A stretch of DNA of 64,000 nt from Loripinus fragilis (taxonomy: Eukaryota; Mollusca; Bivalvia; Lucinida; Lucinidae), in NCBI GenBank assembly GCA_964019695.1, contig OZ026522.1:18722687-18786686 (forward strand). The letters run 5' to 3'. The notes beneath the pieces are model-generated. The model had not been told where the DNA came from. It saw only the letters and a program-made list of their open reading frames with translations, and ran no database searches. Shown piece after piece: positions 33,335-46,102 of this stretch. The translations under genes were made by a program, and so were the position numbers. Each line of letters begins with the position of its first letter. Position 1 is the stretch's first letter.

Positions 33335-36300
33335 ATTATAGATAAAAGCTGGCTGAACGCTATGCCAAGTCAAGTAATCACAATACGTTTTTAAATCAAT
33401 TTTATTTTATCTTCTTAGTATCGTATCGTCTTAGCAGCAAATGAATTTAGTAAATAAAATATTAACTCCAAAGAAACTCCCTTCTGATTTGGCTTATTTC
33501 AGGTTAGGATTTCGTATTTTGATAAAGTTAAGTACTCTTTCAACAAGTTAATGCATTTATTAATCTATTAAAGATTTGTTTACTGACTTTTACTGTCTAA
33601 TACTAATTTTCAACTAGTTTGGGTTTGCAAAAGCTTTTATAATTCCTTTTTATTAGTCCCACCTACCATGCTGTCATGTTATATATTACCAAGCAGTCAT
33701 TGGTTATCTCTATAAGGAAAACGGTTTAAATCAAGGTGTAACATTAGAGAATACAGGATTGATAAATTGATTTTAAAATGGTTTTAACTAATTTACGCCA
33801 GTAGCGACGTTTGTAGCTGCTGATAACCCATGCGTGGATCAAGAGGAGGGGACATGAGGTCGGAACCCCTCTGAAAAATCACAAAAACATAGGTTTCTTA
33901 TTTATACTAGTCTGAATCCTCTGAAAAATCTCAAAGCTAGCAAGCCAAAATTAAATGTTGGGCCATCATTGGCACGCCAGTGAAACGCCTTTAAATGCTG
34001 GCGTGCCAACGATAGATCAGGCCAGATTTAGATCTAACTGTGTAGCACTCTGATGGTATTGATAAAAATATTTGAAACATTTTTTTTTGAGAAATCAGTA
34101 GACGCCAATAAAACATGTAAAATTACTGAGCATGCAAAGAGTTAAGGGGCCTGATACTTTGGCTGTTGTCGGGCCCATCAGGGTTTAATATACTGTTGAA
34201 TCCTTATCTTTGACTTATCTCATTTTTATATCTTGATTTTAATGTTCTAGGAGATATTCGTGGATAAGTTAGGGATCTTTCATGCAAACCAAACATCTAT
34301 ATGTCTTTATCAACATCAGAACTATGGGTGAGTACAGTACCGCGCAACATGGTTAAGCCGTCCTGTAAAAATATTTATACAGACCGTCCCAAGGCGGTGC
34401 TTCTTTTGTGGGTCATTTTTGTTATCTATGTTTTGTGTTTGTCAGGCTTTCTTAATTACGAGATAGTGACCTCGTTCATACTTGATAATTATGTCATTAT
34501 TATGAGAAAATTATGTAGTTTTTACCAAAAAGTTTTCCCCGTTATTATGAGATAGTTCCCAGTCATGACGTCGCATCGACGTCGATACGACGTTGTTTGG
34601 ACGTTCTGTTCCTGCTGGGTTCTAAATTTATTTATTAAGACAGTTTTGATTTGATCACTATCGATCCTCCAGAGTTAAATGCTCTGGTCTGGGAATATTT
34701 CTGAAATGCGGTAGACATAAGCAAATCTCTCGTACCAAACAAACTAAAACCATTTCAACCTCTATGGGTGCACCTGTGTTAAATGCACTGCCGCTGGCAT
34801 CTTCTCTCAAACTTACAGAAATCCTCAGTGCGAAAGAAGATAAAGGCATATTTCTGTCTGAAGGATCCTGTCAGACTGTTGTGTCCTTTGCCCTGGCACC
34901 CTAGTCTCTAACATGCGGGCAGATTTCTGCACTTTCAGGTTAATGTCTCTATAGAATTTCTAGTTCAGGAACTAGCCTGTAACTGTCCTTGACACCATCA
35001 CAGGCTTCCAGGATCTCCAATACTAAACACTAAAGACCAATTTGGATACACTAGACTCTCCCCAGTCAAAAGCACTGGTATTTGACTGTCCCTGATGCCA
35101 CCAAAGACGTCAAAGAATCACCAATGCCGAAAACATTAAGACCAGAATCGACATCTATCGACTTACTAGCTTAATGTATCAGTTTGTGACTGTCTCTGGC
35201 AGGCTGGCAGACTTTCAGGGATCCCCAGTGCCAAACAATATAGGGCAAATATCTGCTCAAGTTAGCCAGTTATAACGAGACTCGTAATTACGAGTTAGTT
35301 ATCTTGTTATTACAAGTCAGTTATCTCTTATTATAGGCGATTATAGAAATGCTCAGACTAGCATGCACATGTGTTCAGTCCTACTAGGGCATCCACAACT
35401 CACATATGCAAAGAAAGTGCATAGCTAAAGGTTAAGACACAAATTCCAATGGATAACTAAAACAAGAGCAAATGCACACCAGTGTTTTCACAGTACCCAT
35501 TACGTGTTTTTTGGATTCCATCCAAGCTACAAAAGGCAGCTCTTGAACGCACAACGTCATGTTAACACATGGACTAAAGGACCACATTTGACTCTGTTAA
35601 GAGAGCACTTAAAGTTGCTAATTCATGACTCTCAACAGAGTCACAGTGTTGTGTCCTTGAGTGTGGCACTTTATCTTATCCAAGAAGACAGAAGATCATC
35701 CCAACATGACTGAATTGTTGATTAGGACGTTAATCATTAACACAAGCAACCAAAACAAATTGATGTAAACCATCTAGCAATCACTGATCAAACGTCACAT
35801 AATTCCATCTGGGAAAGGAGCAATTACACCAGACAACATCAATCATATTGTTAACTACTAAATGCTGTCAATTTTATTCTGAAATATTTATGAAGTCATT
35901 CTGAGCCCAGCTAGCGTAAGTATGGTCCTGGTGAACGTTTTCTGGCCACACACGAAGTTAAGTGTTTTCCCTGATATTTCACTACTTAATGGTGCTTTGA
36001 ATACAACTGTTTTAAACGCCCAACTTCCTGTCCTAAAATCTGCTCCTACTTTCTGTGTATTTCTTTTAGAGACTTTGCTACATTTAAGGTAGTATGCTTT
36101 TTTGTTCTTGATTCATGTCTCTAGAATCCCTTGTTCCTTAAGAAATTGAAGTGCTATAACCTTTACACAATTTGCCTATTTATATGGCAGGACCATGGCT
36201 GTTTACTAAGCTATTTTATGTGGTCTGCTGTTGAAAATTCTCGTAAAGTTTTTTGGTATAAATATTATCAATTAAGAATTGGTACCTTCCAATTTGTGTG

Positions 36301-39300
36301 CTTTTTTGTTAATTTTAGCTACTTTGATGAATCTGAGACTCAACCTAGGGTCAACACATTTATGACAGCCCTCTGTAAATTAATAAAATGAATTCATCAG
36401 CAAATGTACTGTATTTTCTGTTTCTCATTCCAAACTGCGCAAGGCAGTGGACTATGAGGTCTCTTATGTTTTAGATAAATTCTCTTAGATTTTAAGACAC
36501 ATGAAATGTGTGAAGATAAGGCTGCAGCTCAACATTTATTTAGTATCACTGTCAGGGTAAATGCTCATGTCAGCCTTATATGATGAACCTACAATCTAGG
36601 TGAGGTAATAATTACTCCATTTCCAGTCCAGCACTCGCCAATTCAAAAAGGCTCTGTTTTAACAATTCTTGTTCATTACCAATATTGCTAATGTCTAGTC
36701 CTATCAATATGGGCAAAGCCTGGCCCAGAGTGCTAGCATTCAAGACCCTAAACTGTGCTTTTGCTTCGACTTGAGCTTCAATTTAGTCTATACATTTATG
36801 ATGTTACTTTCTGGTTTTATTTTCTGTAGTCATCCCTGTCGTATTTTACGTATATTGGGGGCATGTCTATAAAAATTTAGAATTTTCACTTTTAAAATTT
36901 ATGACCCTATGTTTATTGTGTTTTTATGACCAGAAGCCTCATATGTTTAGACGTAAGTCATATGAAGTTTTTCTTTAGTGTGCATGGTTGGAGTGTTGCA
37001 AGGTGTTTACCTGGTACACAATTTCTAATGTACAAATCACAGCCTTTGGCATCAGAAATGTTGGTGTTGAGCTAGGATTTTACAAACTCCTGGGCCAAAT
37101 TATAAAATCTAATGCTAGGTTCTTGTTAGTGATACAGAACCACATGTTATAAAGGCAAAATAAGATGAATTGGAGAAAGAAAATAATTTAGTTCTGTTAA
37201 CATTCCTTTACATATTCAGGAGGTGTGGTCAGGCTCTAAGTAGAGAATATGTTATCATCAGCAGAAAACTTCACTGGATTATTTCATTGGCTATATAAAT
37301 TGGCTTTATGAGAAGGTGATACAAATAGATATATAATAAATCAAAATAAGAGTGTTTGAACATCTTATGCTCGAAGTGGGGGAAACTGTATTGATTTTAG
37401 ATCAACTGCAATTATAAAAAGTATTTTTATTTTCGCCAAAACTACTGGGTTCCTCAAGTTATTAAAAGACATTCATTTTGGAGATGGTAACCCCATTTCC
37501 TTTAGTGGAACTCTAAACAATTGTCAAATAGAAAACTTTAAAAAAAATCTCTGTTTGAATATTTAGGAAGGACTGTATTTTTAACTGCTATTTTGCATTA
37601 TTGGCTTTTAATTGAGGAAACATTTAGTTAAAAGCCTACTTTCATGCTTGACATTTACTTTACACAACCATGATAACGTGGCTGCCAAAACATGTAACCG
37701 ACTTAAGCCCAGTTCTAATAGAACCTCAGTTCATAGATCCGCCTTTCTGTATCATATGGCTAGAAAAAAACCAGTTCAAACGTTGTTTCTTTTAAAGGTT
37801 CATATTAACAATTATAACTCTTTGCATAAGGGGATATGTTTCTTATCTTTTTTGTCGTCTGCTGACTTTTTCATAAATTCCCTTTTTTCACAATATATTT
37901 CAGGAACACTATCATATTGTCAAAGGAATAGGACCCAGATCAAAATGGTCCTAATTGCTTGCGAAAGGCTTTTTAGCAAACGACAAAACTCAGGGCTATC
38001 CAGGGGCAAGTTAACAAAAGTAAGTAAGAGTGCAAAGATCAAGAATCGATACAATCAAGAACCTCACCTGGCCCAGGATACCGATGGCAGCAAGGCTTAA
38101 AAAAGAACACATCAACTACTTAAAACCATCCACGGCACAACGAGCCGCTTAACACATTTAAGCCAAATTGATTTGTCAATTCTTATCAATTGGACCAGTC
38201 CTGCCATTTCCCTTTAAAGGGATGTTGGGTGGTATTTTTCATTTTGTTCAAATTTTGATGGACCATTTGTTAGCATACAGTAGAGACCATGATCAGACGT
38301 CGTGTGTAGCCACTTAAAATTGGGAAAATACCAAGTAGATAATTATTGTCTGGCTTTTTCTAAAAATACTTATTAACATCCAATGCATGACCAGCTGCTT
38401 AACGCTTTTAAGTCGAATTGACTTGCCAAGCCTTATCAATTGGACCAGTCAACTTCCGTTATAAGGGATGTTAGGTGATATTTTTCATTTGTATTCAAAT
38501 TTTAAATTCGATAGACCATTTTGTAAGCCCACATGGAGATCATGATCAGACGCTGTGTTCTAATGGGACTGATCTGGTTCTGCACTGTTTGTCTATGTCC
38601 TACAAAAAAGAGGCTAGATTTATGTGGGTTAAAATTGGGAAAAGATCAAGTTGGTGTATTATTGCTTTTCTTTTCTAAAATTAAACCATGCCATGGCACA
38701 ATCAGAGACGACTGGCCAACCCAAAGCACCGCGAATAAGATACATTTAAACACAGACACATATTTAACATGAAATCAACATAAAGCAGCCTGCTCTCCCT
38801 TCTTTAGCGAAATGATTGTCGAACTAGAAAGGACAGAAGATACATACACATTATTATGATAGTAACTTGATCTGGCGTACTGTATCACGTCGAGTGGATG
38901 AGGTCATTAATTTCAAAAGCAAACAAATCTAATCTTCTAGTAATCTTATTTATGGGTAATAGACAAATAGTGAATAAGGAAGTGCCGATATTTAAAAAGT
39001 TAATTTCCAAATCCAAATACTAATCCTTTATTTAAACAAAATTCTAATCAACCTGGATCTTGGGGTCTGTCTTCAAGTATGGTAAGTACAGGTAGTATCT
39101 TTTTTATTCAGTGGAATCTTCAATTTTAACTCTTTCTTTGCAAGCGGTGACTTTAGTCATCTGATTATTTTGCAAACAGTTTGGACACAGATCAGGACCG
39201 ACAGACGTCAGTCCTGATCTGGATTCCAACTGTTTGACACTCTGAAAGTGTTACTGAAAGAATCTGTTAGAAAAGTTAAATTTGAGAAATATCAGCAGAC

Positions 39301-40069
39301 ACCTGCAAAAACATGAAAAACTACCCAACATGCTGCAAAAAGTTTAGACAGCTACCAGTATTTGATTTGTCCTGTCGGTATAGATGTTTTACATTCTAGT
39401 CTGCATTAACACTTTTTCATTCTTGTCTTAGGCCCCCAACCCACAGAGCATGCGACTGCACCGCGACTTTGTTGCGACTAAAAAATTGACAATCGCAGAG
39501 AGGTTGCAGAGGTCGTCGCAAGGTTTTACAAAGGTCGTGACATCGCTGATTAATAGAGATCGGTTGTCGGTCGATTACAATCAGTAGCTGCCAGTCTTTT
39601 GAGCATGCACAAAAGACATGCCGTGACTGATTTTGATAGATAACTAGTCGCAATGGTTTTCTAGAAGTCCGAGATCAGTCGCCTACAAGTCGCGGAACAG
39701 TTCTTCCTCGATCGCTCATCAGTCGCCGATCAGTTGTCAACCGATTTCATGAACAATTTTGCTCTGAAATCTTAGGTCCCGGTTCCTAAGTGGTTGCCAC
39801 CGCACTGCGGCCATACGTAGTAAGGACGTGGCTGAGTGTGAAGGGGATAGAAGGCGTGTTACTTGTTTCATCATTAAATGTTAACCCGATCAGGTTATTG
39901 CCCTGTGATGATGCACTGAAATATTTTGCCAGCTACGAACATTCTTGGTGTTCACGTCAACCAAATCGACAACTGACGAATAGAAAGACATGATAGTTAT
40001 AAAAAATTAGATATATAAAGGTAAAATAAATACAAATTTTCATCCTAAAATTTTATTGTTAAGATGACG
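33335..40069. other. Spacer between the LRR and EGF exons, copy 2
   Basis: Duplicate of 16694-23436 with scattered substitutions and small indels. No supported exon. It holds a family A member at 34,148-34,440 and the motif array at 34,690-35,240. Confidence 0.6.
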
Positions 40070-40258
40070 GTGAATATAAACCTGTCTTAAGCAGAAGACA
40101 GAGAAGATAATTTTTTTTTTAAAAAAAACTGATAACTTTTAAAGCAGGTCAATAGTATTGCAGAATGCTTTAATGGAAGTATTCTGCATTTCTTTCCACC
40201 TTCTTAAGTTCACTTTGTGTTGTCTTTATTGAATGGTCCCTTAAGACAGGTTCTACTG
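40070..40258. mobile_element. MITE family C at the EGF exon 3 donor, copy 2
   Basis: Duplicate of 23437-23619, again joined to the donor by TA (40259-40260). Confidence 0.75.
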
Positions 40259-40265
40259 TACTTAC

Positions 40266-40780
40266 GTTCCTCACATCGGTTGCCAGAAAAATGACCTTCA
40301 CACCCCAACGAACATGTTCCATTCTCTCTGGTGCATGAGCCATTTAGACAATTCCCAGGACATTTCATTGAGCAATTCATGCCATAGTAGCCATTCACAC
40401 AATCCAGCTTACAAGTCCCGTTATGGCGGTAACAGTCCATCTCAAGGCACGTTGTACTACAACTATTGTCACAAACATCACCCCAGTATGTCTTGATGCA
40501 GCCCTGTACACAGTTACCCGTGCTGGCGTTACAGTCATTCCCAATGCAGTTCTCAGAGCAATTAATGGAACAGGTATTACCCCAGAAGGAGTTCTCACAA
40601 CCAAACAAGCAGTTTCCATCCCTGTCACAGACTGATATAGAAGTGTTCACAGCATCCGTACAGTGGTCATGACATGTTGATTCACACTTCGGACCCCAGT
40701 GATTCACTTCGCATACTTTGCAAGATAAGTCTGGGAAACATGTCCCGCCAACACATGATGCTGAACAGGGCTCATCGCAT
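40266..40780 (-). CDS. EGF-repeat exon 3 of a MEGF/SREC-like gene (copy 2)
   Basis: Same length, splice phases and cysteine framework as copy 1 at 23627-24141. The acceptor is TTTGTTTCAG and the donor GAAC-GTAAGT. Counting by hand, the first 142 transcribed bases differ from copy 1 at 21 positions, and the remaining 370 or so at about nine. The intron upstream of the acceptor lacks the MITE found in copy 1. All cysteines are conserved, so the exon looks functional. Confidence 0.84.
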
Positions 40781-42381
40781 CTGAAACAAAATGAGCCAGC
40801 TGATGAAAGGTTGCTATCTATCGCATGGGCAATCACCATTTCTCCCTCGCATATAATTTTCAGAAAACAAAAAAAACCCCATCAGGCCAGCTCATGCCAC
40901 AATCACATTCCACAAAGTGTGCTTTGGTACCTACCAATAATAGTTCATTACTAATCTAGACAAGTTGTGTGAATGAGATCAAACACTTGACACATAGAGC
41001 CACCAAATAGTTGCACAAGTGAATGCTAATGTAAGCTTCATTCTTACATATCATGCACCTGAGAATAACATTTATCATTCTCATAAATGTTAAAATACCA
41101 AACATTGTTGGCATTTTAACATTAATAAGCATTATAAATACAACATTCGAGAGTTTGAGAGCAAGAAAAGTCTTAATTTTTCAGCATTTTAGTTTTTATG
41201 AGCAATTGAAATTCCATGCTCAGGTGAGTTGAGCACGAAAATCTTTTTTATAAACTGGGAGCCTGGTTACATATTCTAATGTACTGTCATGTTATTTATC
41301 TTTTTTAAATCTTAATTAAGCAATTTTAAATATAAACAACTGTAGATAATGGTAGTCCTAAACATCCTTTCTGTTCGATGAGAGTCTCTGCTGTACAATG
41401 ATATGCCTCAAGAGAGAGGAGACCGAAACATATGTCATATTGGGACATGCTTATTAGCCTGCAAAGTCTTTTAAAAATCTTTTTCGTCCAAATGAAGAAT
41501 CCACGAGCCATCAGCCACCAACACTATTGTATAATGTCAAGTAAGACAATCCATTTTGACTGTAAAATTGCGAGTATTTCCTTATCCATCGGTTTAATTC
41601 TTTATTTTGGTGCTCGAAAGAACGGTTTCAATGCTGTAGCTCTTTTAAGCATGTCCCATTATTTTGTTGTTTTTGATGCATTGTCTCAAATTATTAATGT
41701 ATAAAATCCAAAAACTTCAAGCCAAATTTACAGTTAACAAATATATTTTCATATTTTGAATGGTAGTATATCAAATGTTGTACAACAATATGAACTCAAC
41801 ACAAAGATATAATCGGTTACGTGTGTTTTTAACATTTTTTTTTACAATGTAATAAGAACTATGTCCATTTCAATTTCGTTTCTAAATAAACCAGTAACAC
41901 ACTGAATGTTAGCGCAAAAAGCTAGATATTAGTCATAAAATTCAGCCAAAATCTGTGAAACCCAGCCTTAATGATGAAGTCGTCAAAATTTAATAAATTA
42001 CATACACTTAATCTACGAAGTGGTAAGAAGTTATCCTGCAAATTTTATGAAGTTATCTCCATTATACATGGAAATATGGTCTTTTGAAACTATATACTTT
42101 CTAAACTTTAACACGCACTGTCAGAACGTCATGAAGTCACTAATGACGTCAAAGTTAACTTTATGATTTGCGGATTTGTCGGGTGCATTAAAAAAATTCC
42201 TTTTCTTGCCAGCATACTTTTTTATATATAATACTTAGCATTTGTGCAATGTAATTCGCAGAAAAAAACTGACTTTGATTCATTTTTGCCTAAGGTTTGC
42301 ATGATCTGAAAACGTCTGACCATTGTTAAAAATTTCTAACAATTGCTAAGGTAAAGTTGTTGCTATGGAGACATATGACAT

Positions 42382-43031
42382 ATATTGCAACAGACTGCAT
42401 GCTTGGTAGTCAACCCAATCACGGTTGGCAACTTTGCTTTCCTCTTTAATTGCACGCCGGTGGGTCGGACTTCAGACTCTATGATGGTTCCGACTTAAAG
42501 ACTTATCTATTGATGAGATGGTAGGGGCCTGATGCTTTGGCTGTTTGTCGGGCCCACCGGGGTTTACCTGTTGGATTTCTTTTGCTCCGGTATTCAGTTA
42601 AATTTACTGTTGAGTCCTTATCCTTGCTTTATCTCCTTGTTATATCTTGATTTATATGTTTTAGGAGATGAAGCATTGATAAGTTAGGGGTCTTTCAGGC
42701 AAACCAAATATCTATGTGTCTTGATCCACATCTGAATTAAGGGTGAGGTTGGCGCCGTTAAACCAGTTTAAGCCCTCCAGTAAAATATTTTACTGACCGT
42801 TCCAAGGCGGTACTTCTTTTGTGGATCTTTTATGTTTTTGTTCTGTCTTGTGTTTGCTATGTTTTGTGCGCGTCTGTTTATATGTGCTTTGTGGTCACCT
42901 GCTGGGAAAGGGCTGACCTCTTGGCTCTCGTTTGTGGTGTCTTCTGTGAGTTTGTCACTTTCCCATTGGTATCCTGGGTCAGGTGTGGTACTTGATTGTA
43001 TCGATTCCTGATCTTTGCACCATTACTTACT
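42382..43031 (+). mobile_element. Repeat family A insertion, copy 2 only
   Basis: About 650 bases interrupt a site that is continuous in copy 1 (near 26,280, GGCATGATTAAGAAG). It is the longest family A member here. It faces the inverse member at 43,112-43,445 across about 80 bases, so the two form a large imperfect hairpin. No open frame of note. Confidence 0.82.
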
Positions 43032-43956
43032 ATGATTAAGAAGAAGTTTTATCAGAAAATAATTGCCAGTTTTATAATACTATCTACACGAATAAGTTTT
43101 AAGACAATATATAAACATAGTAAGAAAGGGTGCAAAGATCAGGAATCGATATAATAAAGTACCACACCTGACCTAAGATACCAATGGGAAATTAACAAAC
43201 TCACAATTAGACACCACAAACGAGAGCCAACAGGTCAGCTCTTTCCCAGCAGGTGACCACAAGGCACAAATAAACAGACGCGTACAAATGCATAACAAAC
43301 ACAAGACAGAAAAAAACATAAATTGTTCACAAAAGAAGTACCGACTTCGAACGGTCAGTAAAATATTTTACAGGAGGGCTTGGCGCCAACATCACCCTTA
43401 ATTCAGATTTTGATCAAGTAACATAGATATTTGGTTTGCATGTTAATTTCGTTTTTGTTTTTTGTGTTTTCAAATGATTTTTACATAAAAGTCCTAAATA
43501 CCACTAAGGCAGATTTTCACAAATTGCAGATCAATTGTATCTGGGAGGCTTTGGCGAATAGATACCCTCATGTTAAAATTACAAGAATTTGCATTGGATG
43601 GTGAAGGTAATTTTTGACATCATGACCAACAGCGACGTACTCTATGCAGATTGTTTGTTGATTTTATCTCTATAGAGTTTAATATCAGTTTGGCCTTTGA
43701 AATGAAAACGTTTTGTGGATGAAAGTTGGTTATTTCAGAAAGTCGTTTCTCACATATTATCACAAAATGCTGAATTTTGTGAATTTTAAAAATAATGTTA
43801 CTAATATTCAAATGGCCAGCCTGCATAAACAGTTTGCCAATATATGTTTATGTCTATGTTAATTGAAATGTCTGGCTATTTGGGGATGCAAAAAGTAGTC
43901 ATTTCAGATTAGGTCTTGAAGACTACTGTTTTGCAATTTTCAGACATATTTCTTAC

Positions 43957-44226
43957 CTGCACCCACCGAGGACGTCATATTTACACCCCTCAGTACAACA
44001 GCAGCCAGAGTCACATGTCTTGTTGATACAAAAGTTTGAGCATTCTGATGTGCAAGTTGGTGTACAATAGTTGCCTTCACATCCAAACAAACAAGTACCA
44101 TCCACTTGATCACAGCTCGACTCAGTAGAATTGGGTTCTTTTAAGCAACGATAGCATTTTTCACACCTCGTGTTAAAATTGTAATGGTTGGCAATACAGA
44201 GCTCACATGACACTTTATTGGAATCG
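43957..44226 (-). CDS. EGF-repeat exon 2 of a MEGF/SREC-like gene (copy 2)
   Basis: Counterpart of 27191-27460, open and with the same phase 2 acceptor and phase 2 donor. It differs at a handful of residues (for example TPTCTSECS for SPTCHSECS). The dense C-terminal cysteine group is kept. It reads in frame into exon 3 at 40780. Confidence 0.84.
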
Positions 44227-45512
44227 CTGAAAACAACAAAGGGGTTGAACTTTGGGTTGAATGTACCAGGGTTTTTTCTGACCCAAAAGAACAATTTGAG
44301 TCATTCTTATTTTGTAATCAACTTAAACCGTTCAATCAACTTAAACTGAAACTATCGTAGCCAAACTAGTATCAAATCAAAAAAGTTTCTCTTCTGGCAA
44401 CCAAAACCGAGTTTGATTTACCTATCATGTTTGGACCATATATGAAATGCACCATGTTTAAAAGCTGAAAATGTATTTGATGCAAATTTATAATGAATTC
44501 GTTTCTTGGCGTGGTTGGAAAAAATGGCATTACAATCGGATAAATTTTAAAATAGCACGGTTATGAAGGCACTAGATAGCTCACCTTAATTTTTTAGCCA
44601 AGTTTGCATTTTTGTTAAGCTTAATTTGTGTAACTTTAGTAGAGGGCAACATAACACATATTGTATATTTGAGCAATGAGAAACGTTTGTGGTGTATAAT
44701 TATTGTTATTCTTAACCAATGTAACATACAGTTGCTTAAAGAATTTCTATTTTATAGGTCGTGGGAATTTAGTTCAGCTGAGCAAACCCATATGGGCAGC
44801 TTAGAAAGTGGGTATTATTATGCTTAGGCCCATGTGAATGTATTTAAAGGGACGGCAGCATTAAAAGCAAGTTCATCTAAAATACACGCCCATATTAAAT
44901 CATGAAGTATGAGACAACCCCAATCAAACTCGAATTTAAAATAAGAAAGTTACAGATGTTTGTAAATAGATTATTGAAGCAATGCAGGGCGGTCATTTTA
45001 GACTGTTTTATATCAGACTCTGATCGGTTTTGTGGCAGCTTGCATGTTTTAATTAGACTTGCTTTTCAGATGCACTTGCTTTTTATATTGCTCCCTTCAA
45101 ATAATCTATTTTAACTCTTGCTGCCATTTGCTCAGTGGAGCTAAACCATTTAGGTAATTTTATTAGATGATCTTCTGAGGATCATTCATGTGTAATCATG
45201 AGTTTCGGGGAATAACGGCCTATATATTTTGTTATTTTTTTTTTTAAACTCTGGCGGTCAATTTGTTCAGTGAAGCAAATAACTTTTCGCCAATTTTATT
45301 GAGGGCCCTATTGGGAACATTCTGTGCATTTTTTTTTAATTTTAGCCAACAGTTACGGACACAAAATGATCACAATAGCTCACCATGAACCAATGGCTCA
45401 TGTAAGCTGAAACACACAAGAAAACATCACACATAAGAGAGCTAGGTGGTCAGGGGCAGCAGAATTGAACAGTTAAAAGTGCTTGCATAAAATAAAAGAA
45501 AAGATGACTCAC

Positions 45513-45669
45513 ACAAGCGTTGAGCCACATTTCAAGCAGTTGTTGTCACATTCGTACTGACAGTGATCACCACCGTGTCCTTGATTACACGTGTACTTGC
45601 ACTCCATTGTCTTATCATCACACGTAACGGCTTTAACGTTGAGCGTTTCATTGCATAGTGACGAACAGT
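45513..45669 (-). CDS. EGF-repeat exon 1 of a MEGF/SREC-like gene (copy 2)
   Basis: Counterpart of 29458-29614, almost identical, with phase 1 acceptor and phase 2 donor. This copy keeps its original upstream flank (above 46,324), so a signal-peptide exon should lie further right. I could not identify one; a Tc1-like element occupies 46,103-49,126 and nothing beyond it reads as a secretion signal with a phase 1 donor. Confidence 0.8.
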
Positions 45670-46102
45670 CTGAAATGTAAAGTTCGAATGGCTGATCTGA
45701 GTCTTCTCTGTGTGCATACTCTCTTGATGGTTTTGTCATAGTATGGCCCATTAGTGTTTGGCCTTGCACTGTCAAAGCCATTCCTGGAAATATGTGAGCA
45801 GGCAATATAATGGCATTGTACCAGTATTTTGAGAAGTGCGTGCCTGTTACGTTCTAGGAAGTGGAGAGGGTTTTATTTGTTGACCTCTGTTATACCCGAC
45901 CCCGTTACCAGGGTAAAATAATGCATGCGACTAAATGTGCAATTTTAAGTATTCTTTTTTATCAAAAGATACAATCACAAAAATAAAGTACATAGACGTT
46001 ATTGCTTTTGCTTAGCTGTTCGTTCAGTATTGAGATAAGTTTCACTCTATGGTAGCTTCTAAATAGAGTCAATCATAGAGTGTCCTATCGCAATTACATG
46101 TA

